From NCBI GenBank assembly GCA_947499305.1, contig CANMNN010000006.1, positions 119,059-183,058 of the forward strand: a stretch of DNA of 64,000 nucleotides, in the 5' to 3' direction. The notes beneath the pieces were generated by a model that was not told the origin of the DNA, ran no database searches, and saw only the letters and a list, made by a program, of their open reading frames with translations. The first letter of the stretch is position 1, and each line of letters begins with the position of its first letter. Below are positions 42,778-51,515 of this stretch, one piece after another. The stretch comes from an uncultured Arenicella sp. Its GTDB lineage: Bacteria; Pseudomonadota; Gammaproteobacteria; Arenicellales; Arenicellaceae. A program made the translations under genes and the position numbers.

Positions 42778-44694
42778 ATGAACTCAAGCCCAATCAAGCC
42801 GCAACTCGGAACCTGTTATTACCCAGAGCATTGGCCAGAAGAACAATGGCAAGACGATGCTCGACGGATGGCCGAGTTAGGTTTGAGTATTGTTCGGGTT
42901 GGCGAATTCGCTTGGTCAAGGTTTGAATCCAAGCCTGGAGTGTTTGATTTTGATTGGATGGATCGCGCACTTGATGTGCTTGATTCGCACGGTCTTGGTG
43001 TTGTGATGTGTACACCTACCGCAACTCCGCCGCGCTGGATGATCGACAAGCATCCCGACATGCTTGCCGTTGATGCGAATGGGCACGTGCGTAAATTTGG
43101 CTCGCGAAGGCATTATTGCTTTAGCCATCAAGGGTATCTACAGGAGTCGGTTCGAATTGCTGATGTGATGGGCAAGCGCTACGGTAAACATAAGGCGATC
43201 ATCGGCTGGCAAATCGATAACGAATATAGCTGTCATGACACGGTTATCTCTTATAGCGACAACGCCAAACACGCTTTTCAAAATTGGCTAGAAGCAAAGT
43301 ACCAAAGCATCGACTCACTAAACCAAGCTTGGGGTAATGTGTTTTGGTCGATGGAATACTCATGCTTTACACAAATAGAGCTGCCTAATCTAACAGTGAC
43401 AGAACCGAACCCAAGTCATTGCCTTGATTTTCAGCGTTTTAGTAGTGACCAGGTGGCGGCCTATAACAAAGCGCAGGCCGAAGTTTTAAGAACCTATACT
43501 GACACGCCCCTAATTCATAATTATATGGGGCGCATCGTTGATTTTGATCATTTCAAAGTGGGCGACGATCTTGATATCGCTAGTTGGGATAGCTACCCCT
43601 TAGGGTTTTTAGTAGACCGCACTGAGGCGAGCGACGAGTGGAAACAACGCTTTGAGCGCCAAGGCGACCCCGACCTTCAAGCCTTTCATCACGACTTATA
43701 TCGCGCCGTGGGTAAAGGGCGTTGGTGGGTTATGGAGCAGCAACCTGGCCCCGTAAACTGGGCGCCAAATAACCCAGCACCCCTCGATGGCATGGTGCGT
43801 TTATGGACCTTCGAAGCGATTGCTCATCAAGCCGAAGCGGTATGCTATTTCCGTTGGCGGCAAGCGCCCTTCGCACAAGAGCAAATGCACGCAGGCTTGT
43901 TGCGGCCAGATAGTCAGCCGTCGGCGGTGTATGACGAAGTTAGGCAAACCTCAAATGAAATTCAGACGCTCGGCGAGGTTGCGCCTGCTCAAGCTAAGGT
44001 TGCTTTAGTTTTCGATTATGAAAGCTGTTGGGCGTGGCAGACTCAGCCCCAGGGTGAGGACTTTGATAATTTCGTGCTTTGTTTCGAGTTTTATCGCGCG
44101 CTTCGACGAAACGGTTTGTCGGTTGATATATTGCCACCAACAGTCAAATCATTGGATGGCTACAAGATGGTGCTCGCTCCAGGCTTGCTCGCATGGCCGA
44201 CCGGTTTTCTGGAGTTAGTTGAGAATTTTAAGGGCACGGCGTTGCTTGGGCCGCGAAGCGGGTCTAAAACCGAGAACCTGAGTATTCCTACCCCGTTGCC
44301 CCCAGCGATAGGCTCACTCGATTGTAAAGTGAGCTATGTAGAAACCTTTCCGCTGAGCTCTCCGCGAGAGCTTGTTAACGGCGGTGCTGTGAGGACATGG
44401 CTAGAAACAGTCGAGACCAGTGAAAAAGCGCTAGAGCAGACGGTTGATGGAACGCCGGTTTTGGTCGGCGAATCTAATATTAAGTATTTATGCGGGTGGC
44501 CTGACAGCGCAGCAATGGCAAGGATTATTGCGGCTCTGGCGCGAGAAGCCAATATTGAAGTAAAGACCATGCCTGAAGGGGTGCGTCGTCGCTGTACTGG
44601 GTCGCACGAATTCATATTTAATCACAATGCTGAGGCTGTTGAGTTTGCTGGCGATGTATTGCAAGCAGCCGATGTTCTGATTCGTGAGATTTAA
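42778..44694 (+). CDS. Beta-galactosidase, glycoside hydrolase family 42
   Basis: A 638-residue GH42 enzyme. The TIM barrel starts LGTCYYPEHWPEEQW. Acid/base Glu149 lies in GWQIDNEYS, and nucleophile Glu320 in WWVMEQQPGPVNWAP. The central trimerisation domain (from about 400, KVALVFDYESCWAWQ) and the short C-terminal beta domain (RRCTGSHEFIFNHNAE) are complete. There is no signal peptide, so it acts in the cytoplasm on imported galacto-oligosaccharides. It is divergent from the galactonate-pathway genes, which would process the galactose released. No importer is present in the window. Confidence 0.94.
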   Translation: MNSSPIKPQLGTCYYPEHWPEEQWQDDARRMAELGLSIVRVGEFAWSRFESKPGVFDFDWMDRALDVLDSHGLGVVMCTPTATPPRWMIDKHPDMLAVDANGHVRKFGSRRHYCFSHQGYLQESVRIADVMGKRYGKHKAIIGWQIDNEYSCHDTVISYSDNAKHAFQNWLEAKYQSIDSLNQAWGNVFWSMEYSCFTQIELPNLTVTEPNPSHCLDFQRFSSDQVAAYNKAQAEVLRTYTDTPLIHNYMGRIVDFDHFKVGDDLDIASWDSYPLGFLVDRTEASDEWKQRFERQGDPDLQAFHHDLYRAVGKGRWWVMEQQPGPVNWAPNNPAPLDGMVRLWTFEAIAHQAEAVCYFRWRQAPFAQEQMHAGLLRPDSQPSAVYDEVRQTSNEIQTLGEVAPAQAKVALVFDYESCWAWQTQPQGEDFDNFVLCFEFYRALRRNGLSVDILPPTVKSLDGYKMVLAPGLLAWPTGFLELVENFKGTALLGPRSGSKTENLSIPTPLPPAIGSLDCKVSYVETFPLSSPRELVNGGAVRTWLETVETSEKALEQTVDGTPVLVGESNIKYLCGWPDSAAMARIIAALAREANIEVKTMPEGVRRRCTGSHEFIFNHNAEAVEFAGDVLQAADVLIREI

Positions 44695-44836
44695 TACAGC
44701 ATAATAAGTTAACTTGTCGAATTCTGCGGCGAATTTGCCTTCTCGTTATCGTCTCTGCACGTTACAATCCGCTGTATAAATTTACACCATAGAGCTTTAT
44801 TGAATGAGGCTCGGCAATGACACCTATGTATTCGAT

Positions 44837-45382
44837 ATGAAAGTTGAACAAACCAAGCTCGACGGCGTTTTGCTCGTCACTCCGCAAGTTTTCGGCGACG
44901 ATCGCGGTTTCTTTATGGAAACTTATAATAAAGACAAAGCGATAGAATCGGGTTTGCCTGGTGAGTTCGTGCAAGACAACCATTCTAAATCGAGCAAGGG
45001 CGTGCTACGTGGTTTGCATTACCAAAGCCCTGAATGGCAGGGCAAGTTGGTTCGCACTGTCCAGGGAGAGATCTTTGATGTCGCGGTTGATATCCGTGCA
45101 GGTTCGCCTACCTTTGGAGAATGGGTGGGCTACTACTTAAACGACGAAAACAAGCAACAGCTCTATGTACCTGAAGGGTTTGCACATGGATTTGTGGTGA
45201 CCAGCGATACTGCAGAGGTGGTCTATAAATGCACCTCACTGTATGCCCCAGAACAAGAAGGCAGTGTGCTATGGAATGACCCAGAAATTGGCATTGATTG
45301 GCCAATTGAATCTCCCTTGCTATCAGCGAAGGACGAGGTCGGCCAGTTGCTCAAAGATGTACCAAGTTTGAGTGTTGGCTAG
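44837..45382 (+). CDS. rfbC: dTDP-4-dehydrorhamnose 3,5-epimerase
   Basis: A 181-residue cupin-fold epimerase acting in dTDP-L-rhamnose synthesis. LDGVLLVTPQVFGDDRGFFMETYN is the standard N-terminal part; FVQDNHSKSSKGVLRGLHYQ holds the catalytic His, and VPEGFAHGFVV the second active-site region. I use the ATG at 44837 (MKVEQTKLDG), which matches the family; an in-frame ATG at 44804 would add 11 residues. It is followed by rfbD after 39 bases. rfbA and rfbB are not in the window. Confidence 0.93.
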   Translation: MKVEQTKLDGVLLVTPQVFGDDRGFFMETYNKDKAIESGLPGEFVQDNHSKSSKGVLRGLHYQSPEWQGKLVRTVQGEIFDVAVDIRAGSPTFGEWVGYYLNDENKQQLYVPEGFAHGFVVTSDTAEVVYKCTSLYAPEQEGSVLWNDPEIGIDWPIESPLLSAKDEVGQLLKDVPSLSVG

Positions 45383-45421
45383 TACGCTTTGTTATTAAGT
45401 ACGTAAAAGCGGATTAAAAGG

Positions 45422-46300
45422 ATGAAAAAAATAATATTGATCGGTCGGAATGGCCAAGTAACTAGCTATTTACAGCGGGTGCTCAAAGGTGATTATGAAC
45501 TTGAAGTCCTCGGTCGTGAGCAGCTTGATTTAAGCCAAACGGGTGTGATTCAGGAGGTGCTTGATAAGAGCACTCCGAGCTTAATCATTAACCCTGCTGC
45601 CTACACTGCCGTTGACTTAGCTGAGGAGCACCAACAAGACGCTATGGCGATCAATCGTGACGCAGTTGCTGAAATTGCGGCCTTTTGTAGTAAATCTCAA
45701 ACGCCTCTTATTCATTTCTCTACCGATTATGTGTTCGCAGGTGATGCCAACGAGCCTTACCTTGAAACTGATGCCACCATTCCAAACGGCATGTACGGTC
45801 AGAGCAAGCTCGAAGGTGAACAGGCTATATTGGCAGCAAAAGCCCCCGCGATCATTTTGCGCACATCATGGGTATATTCAAACCAAGGAAAAAATTTCTA
45901 TAAAACCATGTTGAATCTAGCCAGTACCCGCGATGAACTCTCGGTTGTTGCCGACCAAGTTGGAGCGCCAACTTACGCTGGTAGCATTGCTGATGCGACA
46001 AAACAAATTGCTGAAAAAATATTGGAACAGGGTGGTTTAACTGAAGAGCAAGTAGGTGTGTATCACTTCACTTGCCAAGGTCAAACTTCATGGGCTGAGT
46101 TTGCCAAAGCAATATTTGTTGAAAATGAAATTAGCACAGTTACCGTTAACGGAATTACTACTGAAGAATACCCAACGCCGGCCAAACGTCCAGCCTTCTC
46201 AGTGCTAAACGGTGATAAATTAACCCGTGTTTTTGGCGTGTCTTTGCCTCATTGGGGTACTGCTTTGGCGCATTGCGCGGCCGAAACAAAAACTCTATAG
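45422..46300 (+). CDS. rfbD: dTDP-4-dehydrorhamnose reductase
   Basis: Reduces dTDP-4-dehydro-L-rhamnose to dTDP-L-rhamnose, the last step of the pathway. The 292-residue protein has an NAD(P)-binding N terminus IILIGRNGQVTSYL (the usual GxxGQ motif in a slightly changed form), NPAAYTAVDLAEE, HFSTDYVFAGD and the catalytic YGQSKLEGE (YxxxK). SWVYSNQGKNFYKTML and a C-terminal RPAFSVLN are characteristic. It is coupled to rfbC upstream and lies 3 bases before the helicase gene. Confidence 0.93.
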   Translation: MKKIILIGRNGQVTSYLQRVLKGDYELEVLGREQLDLSQTGVIQEVLDKSTPSLIINPAAYTAVDLAEEHQQDAMAINRDAVAEIAAFCSKSQTPLIHFSTDYVFAGDANEPYLETDATIPNGMYGQSKLEGEQAILAAKAPAIILRTSWVYSNQGKNFYKTMLNLASTRDELSVVADQVGAPTYAGSIADATKQIAEKILEQGGLTEEQVGVYHFTCQGQTSWAEFAKAIFVENEISTVTVNGITTEEYPTPAKRPAFSVLNGDKLTRVFGVSLPHWGTALAHCAAETKTL

Positions 46301-46303
46301 CTT

Positions 46304-48247
46304 GTGATTAGCGAGTTTGACAATGCGGCGGATATTCTCGGCGAAAATGGCCCGTTTGCAAAGAACATCGACAATTATACTGTTCGAGAGTCTCAAGTGG
46401 CGATGGCCGCGGCAATTGAAGATACCATTGCCAATAAGCAGACCCTGCTAGCTGAGTCTGGCACTGGTACAGGTAAAACCTTTGCTTATTTAATTCCAGC
46501 TTTGTTGTCCGGAAAGAAGACCTTAGTTTCAACCGGCACTAAGCATTTGCAGGAGCAATTGTTTCATCGCGACATTCCATTGGTGTTGAAGAACTTAGGG
46601 CTAAATGCGAAGGTGTCGCTACTCAAGGGGCGAAGCAATTACCTATGTTTGCACCGAATGATTTTAGCGCGCGGATCTTCTCGTCGCCTCGATAAGGTTC
46701 AACTTGCCGAGTTAGAAGCGGTTAATGCATGGGAGCCTACCAGCAAAAGCGGCGATATCGGCGACCTCAATGAAGTACCTGAAGACTCTCGAATTTGGCC
46801 ATCAGTAACCTCAACGGTTGATAATTGTATTGGTCAGAACTGTTCTTATTTCGAAGACTGTTACGTCAATAAGGCGCGTAAAGCGGCGATGGTCAGCGAG
46901 GTGGTGGTAGTGAACCATCATCTATTTTTTGCCGACAAATCTCTTAAAGACGATGGCTTTGGTGCCTTGTTGCCCGACGTTGATACTGTGATTTTTGATG
47001 AGGCACACCAAATTCCAGATATTGCGTCTAATTTTTTGGGAAACAGTTTTAGCTCATGGCAAGTAATGGAGTTGGCCAATGACACTCGTGCGGCTGAGCT
47101 CAAAGAGAAAAGCCTGATTCCAAAACTAGCGTTAACGGCTGATGAGTTAGACAAGATGACGGCTGATTATCGCTTAAGTCTTGGGCTCAATGAACGCCGA
47201 GTTGGTTGGGGTGATCTAGTGGACGAAATCCCTAATCTTCCTAAGAAATTATTACTGTTAGCTGAGAAACTTACTGAGTTTTCTGAGGTTCTTGAGAAGG
47301 CTTCAGTTGCGGGCGAGTCGTTAACTCGGTGTTATGAGCGTTCGCTTGAACTTGCGCAAGACTGTCATAAATTGGCGGATGACTCATCGCTTGATGATGT
47401 GGTTCGATGGGTTGAGGTCTCTAGGCGGACATTTCGTATTCATGAAACGCCACTTAATATTGGCAATGCTTTAAATGCGTATTTTGGTAATAAACAGCAG
47501 GCCCGAGTGTTTACCTCGGCGACATTATCGATCGATGGTGATTTCGCACACTACCAGCAGCTCGTTGGCTTGGAAAGTGACACGCCGTTTGACACTTGGG
47601 ATAGCCCCTTCGACTACTTTAATCAGGCAGTATTGTATGTGCCTGAGGGCATGCCATTGCCGAAAGAAGAGGGTTTTGTCGACGCGCTATTTGAACAAGT
47701 TTTGCCTATCTTGCAGGCCAGCAAAGGCGCTGCTTTTGTGTTGTTTACGAGCTTTAGAATTATGCAACAATTTGAAGAGAAGCTCGCTGACTACGAGTTT
47801 AATATTCTCACCCAAGGTGATACTAGTAAGCGTGAAATGCTTAAAGAGTTTGTTGAAAAGCCAAACTCGGTGCTCCTTGGCACCATGAGTTTCTGGGAAG
47901 GGGTTGATGTGCCTGGTGACGCACTTCGTTGTGTGATCATCGATAAGTTGCCGTTTGAGTCGCCTTTTGACCCTGTGATTAAAGCGCGCTTAAACGCTAT
48001 GCAGGATTCCGGTGAAAACCCATTTATGAACTACCAAGTACCGCGTGCAGTGATAACTCTTCGTCAAGGCGCGGGTCGTTTAATTCGTAGCTCACAGGAT
48101 AAAGGTGTGCTTATGATTTGTGATGGTCGCTTGAGAACAACGCACTACGGTCGTGTATTTTTGAATAGTCTTCCCAAAATGCGTCGTAGTAATAGTCTTG
48201 AAAAAGTGTCTGCATTCCTTACTCGTTTATCGGAGGCTTCAGAATGA
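46304..48247 (+). CDS. yoaA: ATP-dependent DNA helicase, YoaA (DinG-related, Fe-S)
   Basis: A 647-residue superfamily 2 helicase of the XPD/DinG group. Walker A is ESGTGTGKT (residues 51-59) and the DEAH box is at 232-235. Four cysteines form the iron-sulfur cluster: Cys115 (SNYLC), Cys175, Cys180 and Cys186 (DNCIGQNCSYFEDC). The last helicase motif is RQGAGRLIRSSQDKG. In E. coli YoaA helps replication-fork repair with the HolC clamp-loader subunit. The GTG at 46304 lies 3 bases after rfbD, and the end overlaps tsaB (ATGA), as is common for yoaA-tsaB pairs. Confidence 0.93.
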   Translation: MISEFDNAADILGENGPFAKNIDNYTVRESQVAMAAAIEDTIANKQTLLAESGTGTGKTFAYLIPALLSGKKTLVSTGTKHLQEQLFHRDIPLVLKNLGLNAKVSLLKGRSNYLCLHRMILARGSSRRLDKVQLAELEAVNAWEPTSKSGDIGDLNEVPEDSRIWPSVTSTVDNCIGQNCSYFEDCYVNKARKAAMVSEVVVVNHHLFFADKSLKDDGFGALLPDVDTVIFDEAHQIPDIASNFLGNSFSSWQVMELANDTRAAELKEKSLIPKLALTADELDKMTADYRLSLGLNERRVGWGDLVDEIPNLPKKLLLLAEKLTEFSEVLEKASVAGESLTRCYERSLELAQDCHKLADDSSLDDVVRWVEVSRRTFRIHETPLNIGNALNAYFGNKQQARVFTSATLSIDGDFAHYQQLVGLESDTPFDTWDSPFDYFNQAVLYVPEGMPLPKEEGFVDALFEQVLPILQASKGAAFVLFTSFRIMQQFEEKLADYEFNILTQGDTSKREMLKEFVEKPNSVLLGTMSFWEGVDVPGDALRCVIIDKLPFESPFDPVIKARLNAMQDSGENPFMNYQVPRAVITLRQGAGRLIRSSQDKGVLMICDGRLRTTHYGRVFLNSLPKMRRSNSLEKVSAFLTRLSEASE

Positions 48248-48948
48248 CTGTTATTCTTGCGATTGAAACAGCATCCTCTTCGTGTTCGGCAGCATTGCGG
48301 GTCGATGGCGAGATCCTGGAGCGCAGTGAGGTCGGCAATAATGTCCATTCGGGTGTATTGCTCGATATGATCGATGAGCTGTTTAACACAGGCAAATTAA
48401 GCCCTCAGGACTTAGATGCGGTGGCCGTTGGGCAAGGCCCGGGCTCATTTACTGGTTTGCGTATAGGCGTGGGCGTAGGACAGGGATTGGCATTCGGAGC
48501 AGCCTGCCCGATGATCGGCGTATCATCGCTTGATGCCTTGGCGATGCAGTCAGGGAGAGATGGAGCGGTTATTGCGATGTTAGACGCGCGAATGGGGGAG
48601 GTTTATTGGTGCGAATACCGAAAAAAAAATGACGTTATCGAACGTGTACACGATTTAAACGTGTCGTCGCCGTCAACGGTAGTATCAAGTGCTGAAAAAC
48701 TAACTGTAATTGGTAATGCTTGGGATGTTTACGCCGGTGACTTTTCCCTGTTGGCAATGAAAAGTGACCTAAGTATCTCAAAACTCACTTATCCCTCAGC
48801 GGCGGCTCTTTTGAGCTTAGCCGAACAAAAATACCGGAAACAAGATTGGGTTGATGCGGCCGTGTTTTCGCCGGTTTATGTGCGCAACAACGTCGCTAAG
48901 AAATCGAGCAAAAAGCTACCTGGCCGCCGTGAAGAGGCCGGCTCGTAG
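48244..48948 (+). CDS. tsaB: tRNA threonylcarbamoyladenosine biosynthesis protein TsaB
   Basis: A 234-residue ASKHA-fold partner of TsaD that is needed for the t6A modification of tRNAs reading ANN codons. ILAIETASSSCSAAL at the N terminus and VAVGQGPGSFTGLRIGVGVGQGLAFG split over a loop are diagnostic. The C-terminal part carries YVRNNVAKK, with a basic tail. It begins inside the yoaA stop codon and converges with the small exported-protein gene at 48950. Confidence 0.95.
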   Translation: MTVILAIETASSSCSAALRVDGEILERSEVGNNVHSGVLLDMIDELFNTGKLSPQDLDAVAVGQGPGSFTGLRIGVGVGQGLAFGAACPMIGVSSLDALAMQSGRDGAVIAMLDARMGEVYWCEYRKKNDVIERVHDLNVSSPSTVVSSAEKLTVIGNAWDVYAGDFSLLAMKSDLSISKLTYPSAAALLSLAEQKYRKQDWVDAAVFSPVYVRNNVAKKSSKKLPGRREEAGS

Positions 48949-48949
48949 C

Positions 48950-49438
48950 CTAGCAAATCACTTCAAATGACTTACTGCTAATTTTGCGATTGTTGATTAA
49001 AATATCGACGGTCCAAGGGCCGACGAATTCTTCTAAGCCTGCGGCAGGGTTGATCCATTGAATCATTGCGGCTCCCTCGCTAGGCGAGAGACTTAGCCAA
49101 CTCCACAGCCTTGTTTCATCTCTAGCTACTGTAAAAGGGTGCTCAGTACGCTCTCTTTCGTTGTTGCTGGGATCTTTCCAAACAATGGCTAAGTCATATT
49201 TAGTTCTGGGAAGATTATTTAGCTCGATGACGGTGAATATTTTGTCCGAACAGCTAAAGTAGTTTCGCTCCTCTTTTAGAGGCAGTTCATACTCGTTGCC
49301 CAAGGCGAAATAGATTTTTGAGCTGACCTGCTTTTTGTCGTCGGCCGACTTAGCGTTGGCTTGCATAGCGATGCCAATTGAGCACAAAAAAGCCACCAAA
49401 AATGCGGTGGCCTTTTCAAAGGGTTGCGATGCAAGCAC
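48950..49438 (-). CDS. Hypothetical exported protein (162 residues)
   Basis: It starts with GTG. A signal peptide is evident (ATAFLVAFLCSIGIAMQANA|K, residues 10-29). The mature part is about 130 residues, probably beta-rich, with two cysteines (YFSC and the C-terminal FEVIC) that may pair. No known family is recognised; the pattern WTVDILINNRKISSKSF resembles a small Ig-like periplasmic domain. An intrinsic-terminator-like hairpin lies inside the signal-peptide codons. It is 50 bases below another small lipoprotein gene on the same strand. Confidence 0.7.
   Translation of the reverse strand: MLASQPFEKATAFLVAFLCSIGIAMQANAKSADDKKQVSSKIYFALGNEYELPLKEERNYFSCSDKIFTVIELNNLPRTKYDLAIVWKDPSNNERERTEHPFTVARDETRLWSWLSLSPSEGAAMIQWINPAAGLEEFVGPWTVDILINNRKISSKSFEVIC
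49386..49416 (-). terminator. Terminator-like hairpin inside a signal-peptide coding region
   Basis: GCCACC (49392-49397) and GGTGGC (49406-49411) form the stem, with AAAAAA on the left and CTTTT on the right; on the minus strand the hairpin is followed by six T. It falls within codons 9-18 of the exported-protein gene. It may act as an attenuator, end the upstream lipoprotein transcript, or be accidental. Confidence 0.4.
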
Positions 49439-49488
49439 TGTGACTATCTCACTCTGTAAGCTCGTTCTGTGCGAACGTTCGCTTACTC

Positions 49489-49905
49489 TTAACGGTTTAG
49501 AGTGATGGTGCCGCTGCCTGATTCGTTAGAACAGGTCGCTGGATCAGGCGTTGTTACGTAGGTTCCAGATAGCGTATTGCCATTATTGCTAATCGCGAGT
49601 TGGAAGTTGGTTTCACCGCGAGTGACTGAGAGGTTGGCGCCATTGTTTGTGCCGGTAATCGTACCGTTGATCAAACAAGTGTTGACTAGCGTTGTGGTAT
49701 CGAAGATGGCATTGCCGCTAACGGCATCTGATCCAGACACTTGAGAAAAGTTGAACGTCGCAGTACCACCTTGCATGCCGTCGGTATTTTCAAACGTACC
49801 GGTGAAAACGCCGTTTAGAGTTACGTCTTGAGGTGTCACGGTGGACCCGCTACTACAAGCAGCAAGCAAAAGGGTCATAGCTAGGGCGAGGGCTAGATTT
49901 TTCAT
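49489..49905 (-). CDS. Hypothetical lipoprotein (138 residues)
   Basis: A short lipoprotein with lipobox LLLAAC (Cys17) followed by a Gly/Thr/Ser/Asn-rich beta-strand domain (GVFTGTFENTDGMQGGTATFNF, broken into strands; C-terminal GSGTITLNR). Two cysteines (TCLINGT, ATCSNES) could form a disulfide. It resembles the many small beta-barrel or beta-sandwich lipoproteins of marine bacteria. The function is unknown. Confidence 0.75.
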   Translation of the reverse strand: MKNLALALAMTLLLAACSSGSTVTPQDVTLNGVFTGTFENTDGMQGGTATFNFSQVSGSDAVSGNAIFDTTTLVNTCLINGTITGTNNGANLSVTRGETNFQLAISNNGNTLSGTYVTTPDPATCSNESGSGTITLNR

Positions 49906-50058
49906 AAGATGGATTCAGTATCGTTTATATGTATTTGTTATTTCAAGAAATATATCTTAAATACGCGGGCAGGGGCAAGCGCGAATAACTGTTTTTATCG
50001 GTTTTGTGATTATTGGTGATAATCACAGGCTTGTCTATCATGCTTAGAAAAAAAACGG

Positions 50059-51318
50059 TTACGCTTGATTAAGGTTGTGTAGACGTGCCACATGCACAGA
50101 TGTATCGCGGCTTTGCACAATTTCGAACACATAGTCGCCGAGTCTAAAGCAGGTCGCCGCCTCTGGTATGTCTTCTAGGTGCTCTAAAATTAGCCCGTTA
50201 ACGGTTTTGGCCTCGTCGGTGGGCAAACTCCATTGTAATTGTCGGTTAATGTCGCGTAAATAACTGGTGCCACTGACTAAGTAGGTGCCGCCGTCCTCTG
50301 CTTTGATTTCATCGTCTAAACCCGGAGCCGTTGATGTAAAGCTACCAACTACTTCTTCTAGAATTAGTTCCAGCGTCACAAGGCCTTTAATATCCCCGTA
50401 TTCATCGACCACAATGCCGAAGCGCCGTCGTTGTTCTTGTAAATTAGTCAGAGCATGCGTCACCGACGAGTTCTCGGGGACAAAGTAGGGTTCTCTGATC
50501 ATGCCAATCATAGTTTCTTTATTGAAATTGCCCATTTGAGAGAGGTAAAACATCTTGCGAATGTGAGCAATGCCAATAAAGTTGTCGACAGAACCTTGAA
50601 ATACTGGAACACGGGTATGATGCGACGTCGCGAGTTGTTCTACAATTTCGTCCCACTCGTCATCAAGATCGATGGCTTCCATGTTGGCTCTGGGCACCAT
50701 CACGTCTTCGACCGTGACTTTTTCCATCTCGAGCACACGCAGCAGCATTTCTTGATGCGAGTTATTGAGCATTTCTCCGGATTCATTTACTGCCGCTCTG
50801 AGTTCCTCATGGCTCAACGCGTCGCCCTGACTCTTTACTCGCACACCCAGCATCTTCAATATGCCATTTGAAAAAAACTTAACTAGCCAAACGAAGGGTA
50901 GTAAGGCGATCTGTAAAAAGGCTAAAATCCAAGCGGCAGGAAAGGCAATGCGCTCGGGGTTAACCGCAGCGTAGGTCTTTGGGGCAACCTCGGCAAAGAC
51001 CAATACGACAAACACTAGTGCGAGCGGCGCATAGGCTAAGCCGGCATCTCCAAATAGACGTAAACCTATTACTGTGGCGAGCGTCGAGGCGGCAATATTC
51101 GCGACGTTGTTGCCAAACAGAATTGTGCCCAGTAGTTTATCCGGAGACTCTAAGAGACTGAGCACCAATTTTGCACTACGATTGCCTCCTTCAGCACGGG
51201 TTTTTACTCGATAGCGATTAACCGCCATCATTGCTGTCTCAGAAGAAGAAAAGAAGGCCGATAGCAGAATCAGCAGGAATAATGCGAGGGAGAGTACTCC
51301 CAGGGGAACGTCGTTCAA
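50059..51318 (-). CDS. CNNM/CorC-type membrane protein with CBS pair (YfjD-like)
   Basis: A 419-residue inner-membrane protein. The DUF21 transmembrane domain (residues 1-180; FFSSSETAMMAVNRYRVK, LFGNNVANIAASTLAT) is followed by a CBS pair (VEDVMVPRANMEAIDLDDEWDE; SVTHALTNLQEQRRRFGIVVDEYGD) and a C-terminal CorC_HlyC domain (YLVSGTSYLRDIN). Such proteins are linked to Mg2+/Co2+ export or resistance. It is a single gene. A perfect dyad, GCTGTTT-CA-AAACAGC (51350-51365), lies just upstream. Confidence 0.9.
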   Translation of the reverse strand: MNDVPLGVLSLALFLLILLSAFFSSSETAMMAVNRYRVKTRAEGGNRSAKLVLSLLESPDKLLGTILFGNNVANIAASTLATVIGLRLFGDAGLAYAPLALVFVVLVFAEVAPKTYAAVNPERIAFPAAWILAFLQIALLPFVWLVKFFSNGILKMLGVRVKSQGDALSHEELRAAVNESGEMLNNSHQEMLLRVLEMEKVTVEDVMVPRANMEAIDLDDEWDEIVEQLATSHHTRVPVFQGSVDNFIGIAHIRKMFYLSQMGNFNKETMIGMIREPYFVPENSSVTHALTNLQEQRRRFGIVVDEYGDIKGLVTLELILEEVVGSFTSTAPGLDDEIKAEDGGTYLVSGTSYLRDINRQLQWSLPTDEAKTVNGLILEHLEDIPEAATCFRLGDYVFEIVQSRDTSVHVARLHNLNQA

Positions 51319-51349
51319 TCTGTATTCACACTCATGATAGTCAAAATAC

Positions 51350-51365
51350 GCTGTTTCAAAACAGC
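51350..51365. promoter_or_regulatory. Dyad between the CNNM-type gene and acnB
   Basis: GCTGTTT and AAACAGC form a perfect inverted repeat with a 2-base centre, 32 bases before the membrane-protein start and about 150 before acnB. It has no T-run. It is a possible regulator site for either gene. Confidence 0.3.
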
Positions 51366-51515
51366 TTAAACCATAGTATCACTTCAAACTTGGGTGCGTG
51401 TATAGTAAAATTTGCGCCCTAAATTGAGCCTACACCTTAAAGCGTCGCTCTTGATGCTAAGATTTGTATCGCCTTAGATTTACCCTTTCACTAGCTAAAT
51501 AGCCGAGGAATCATT

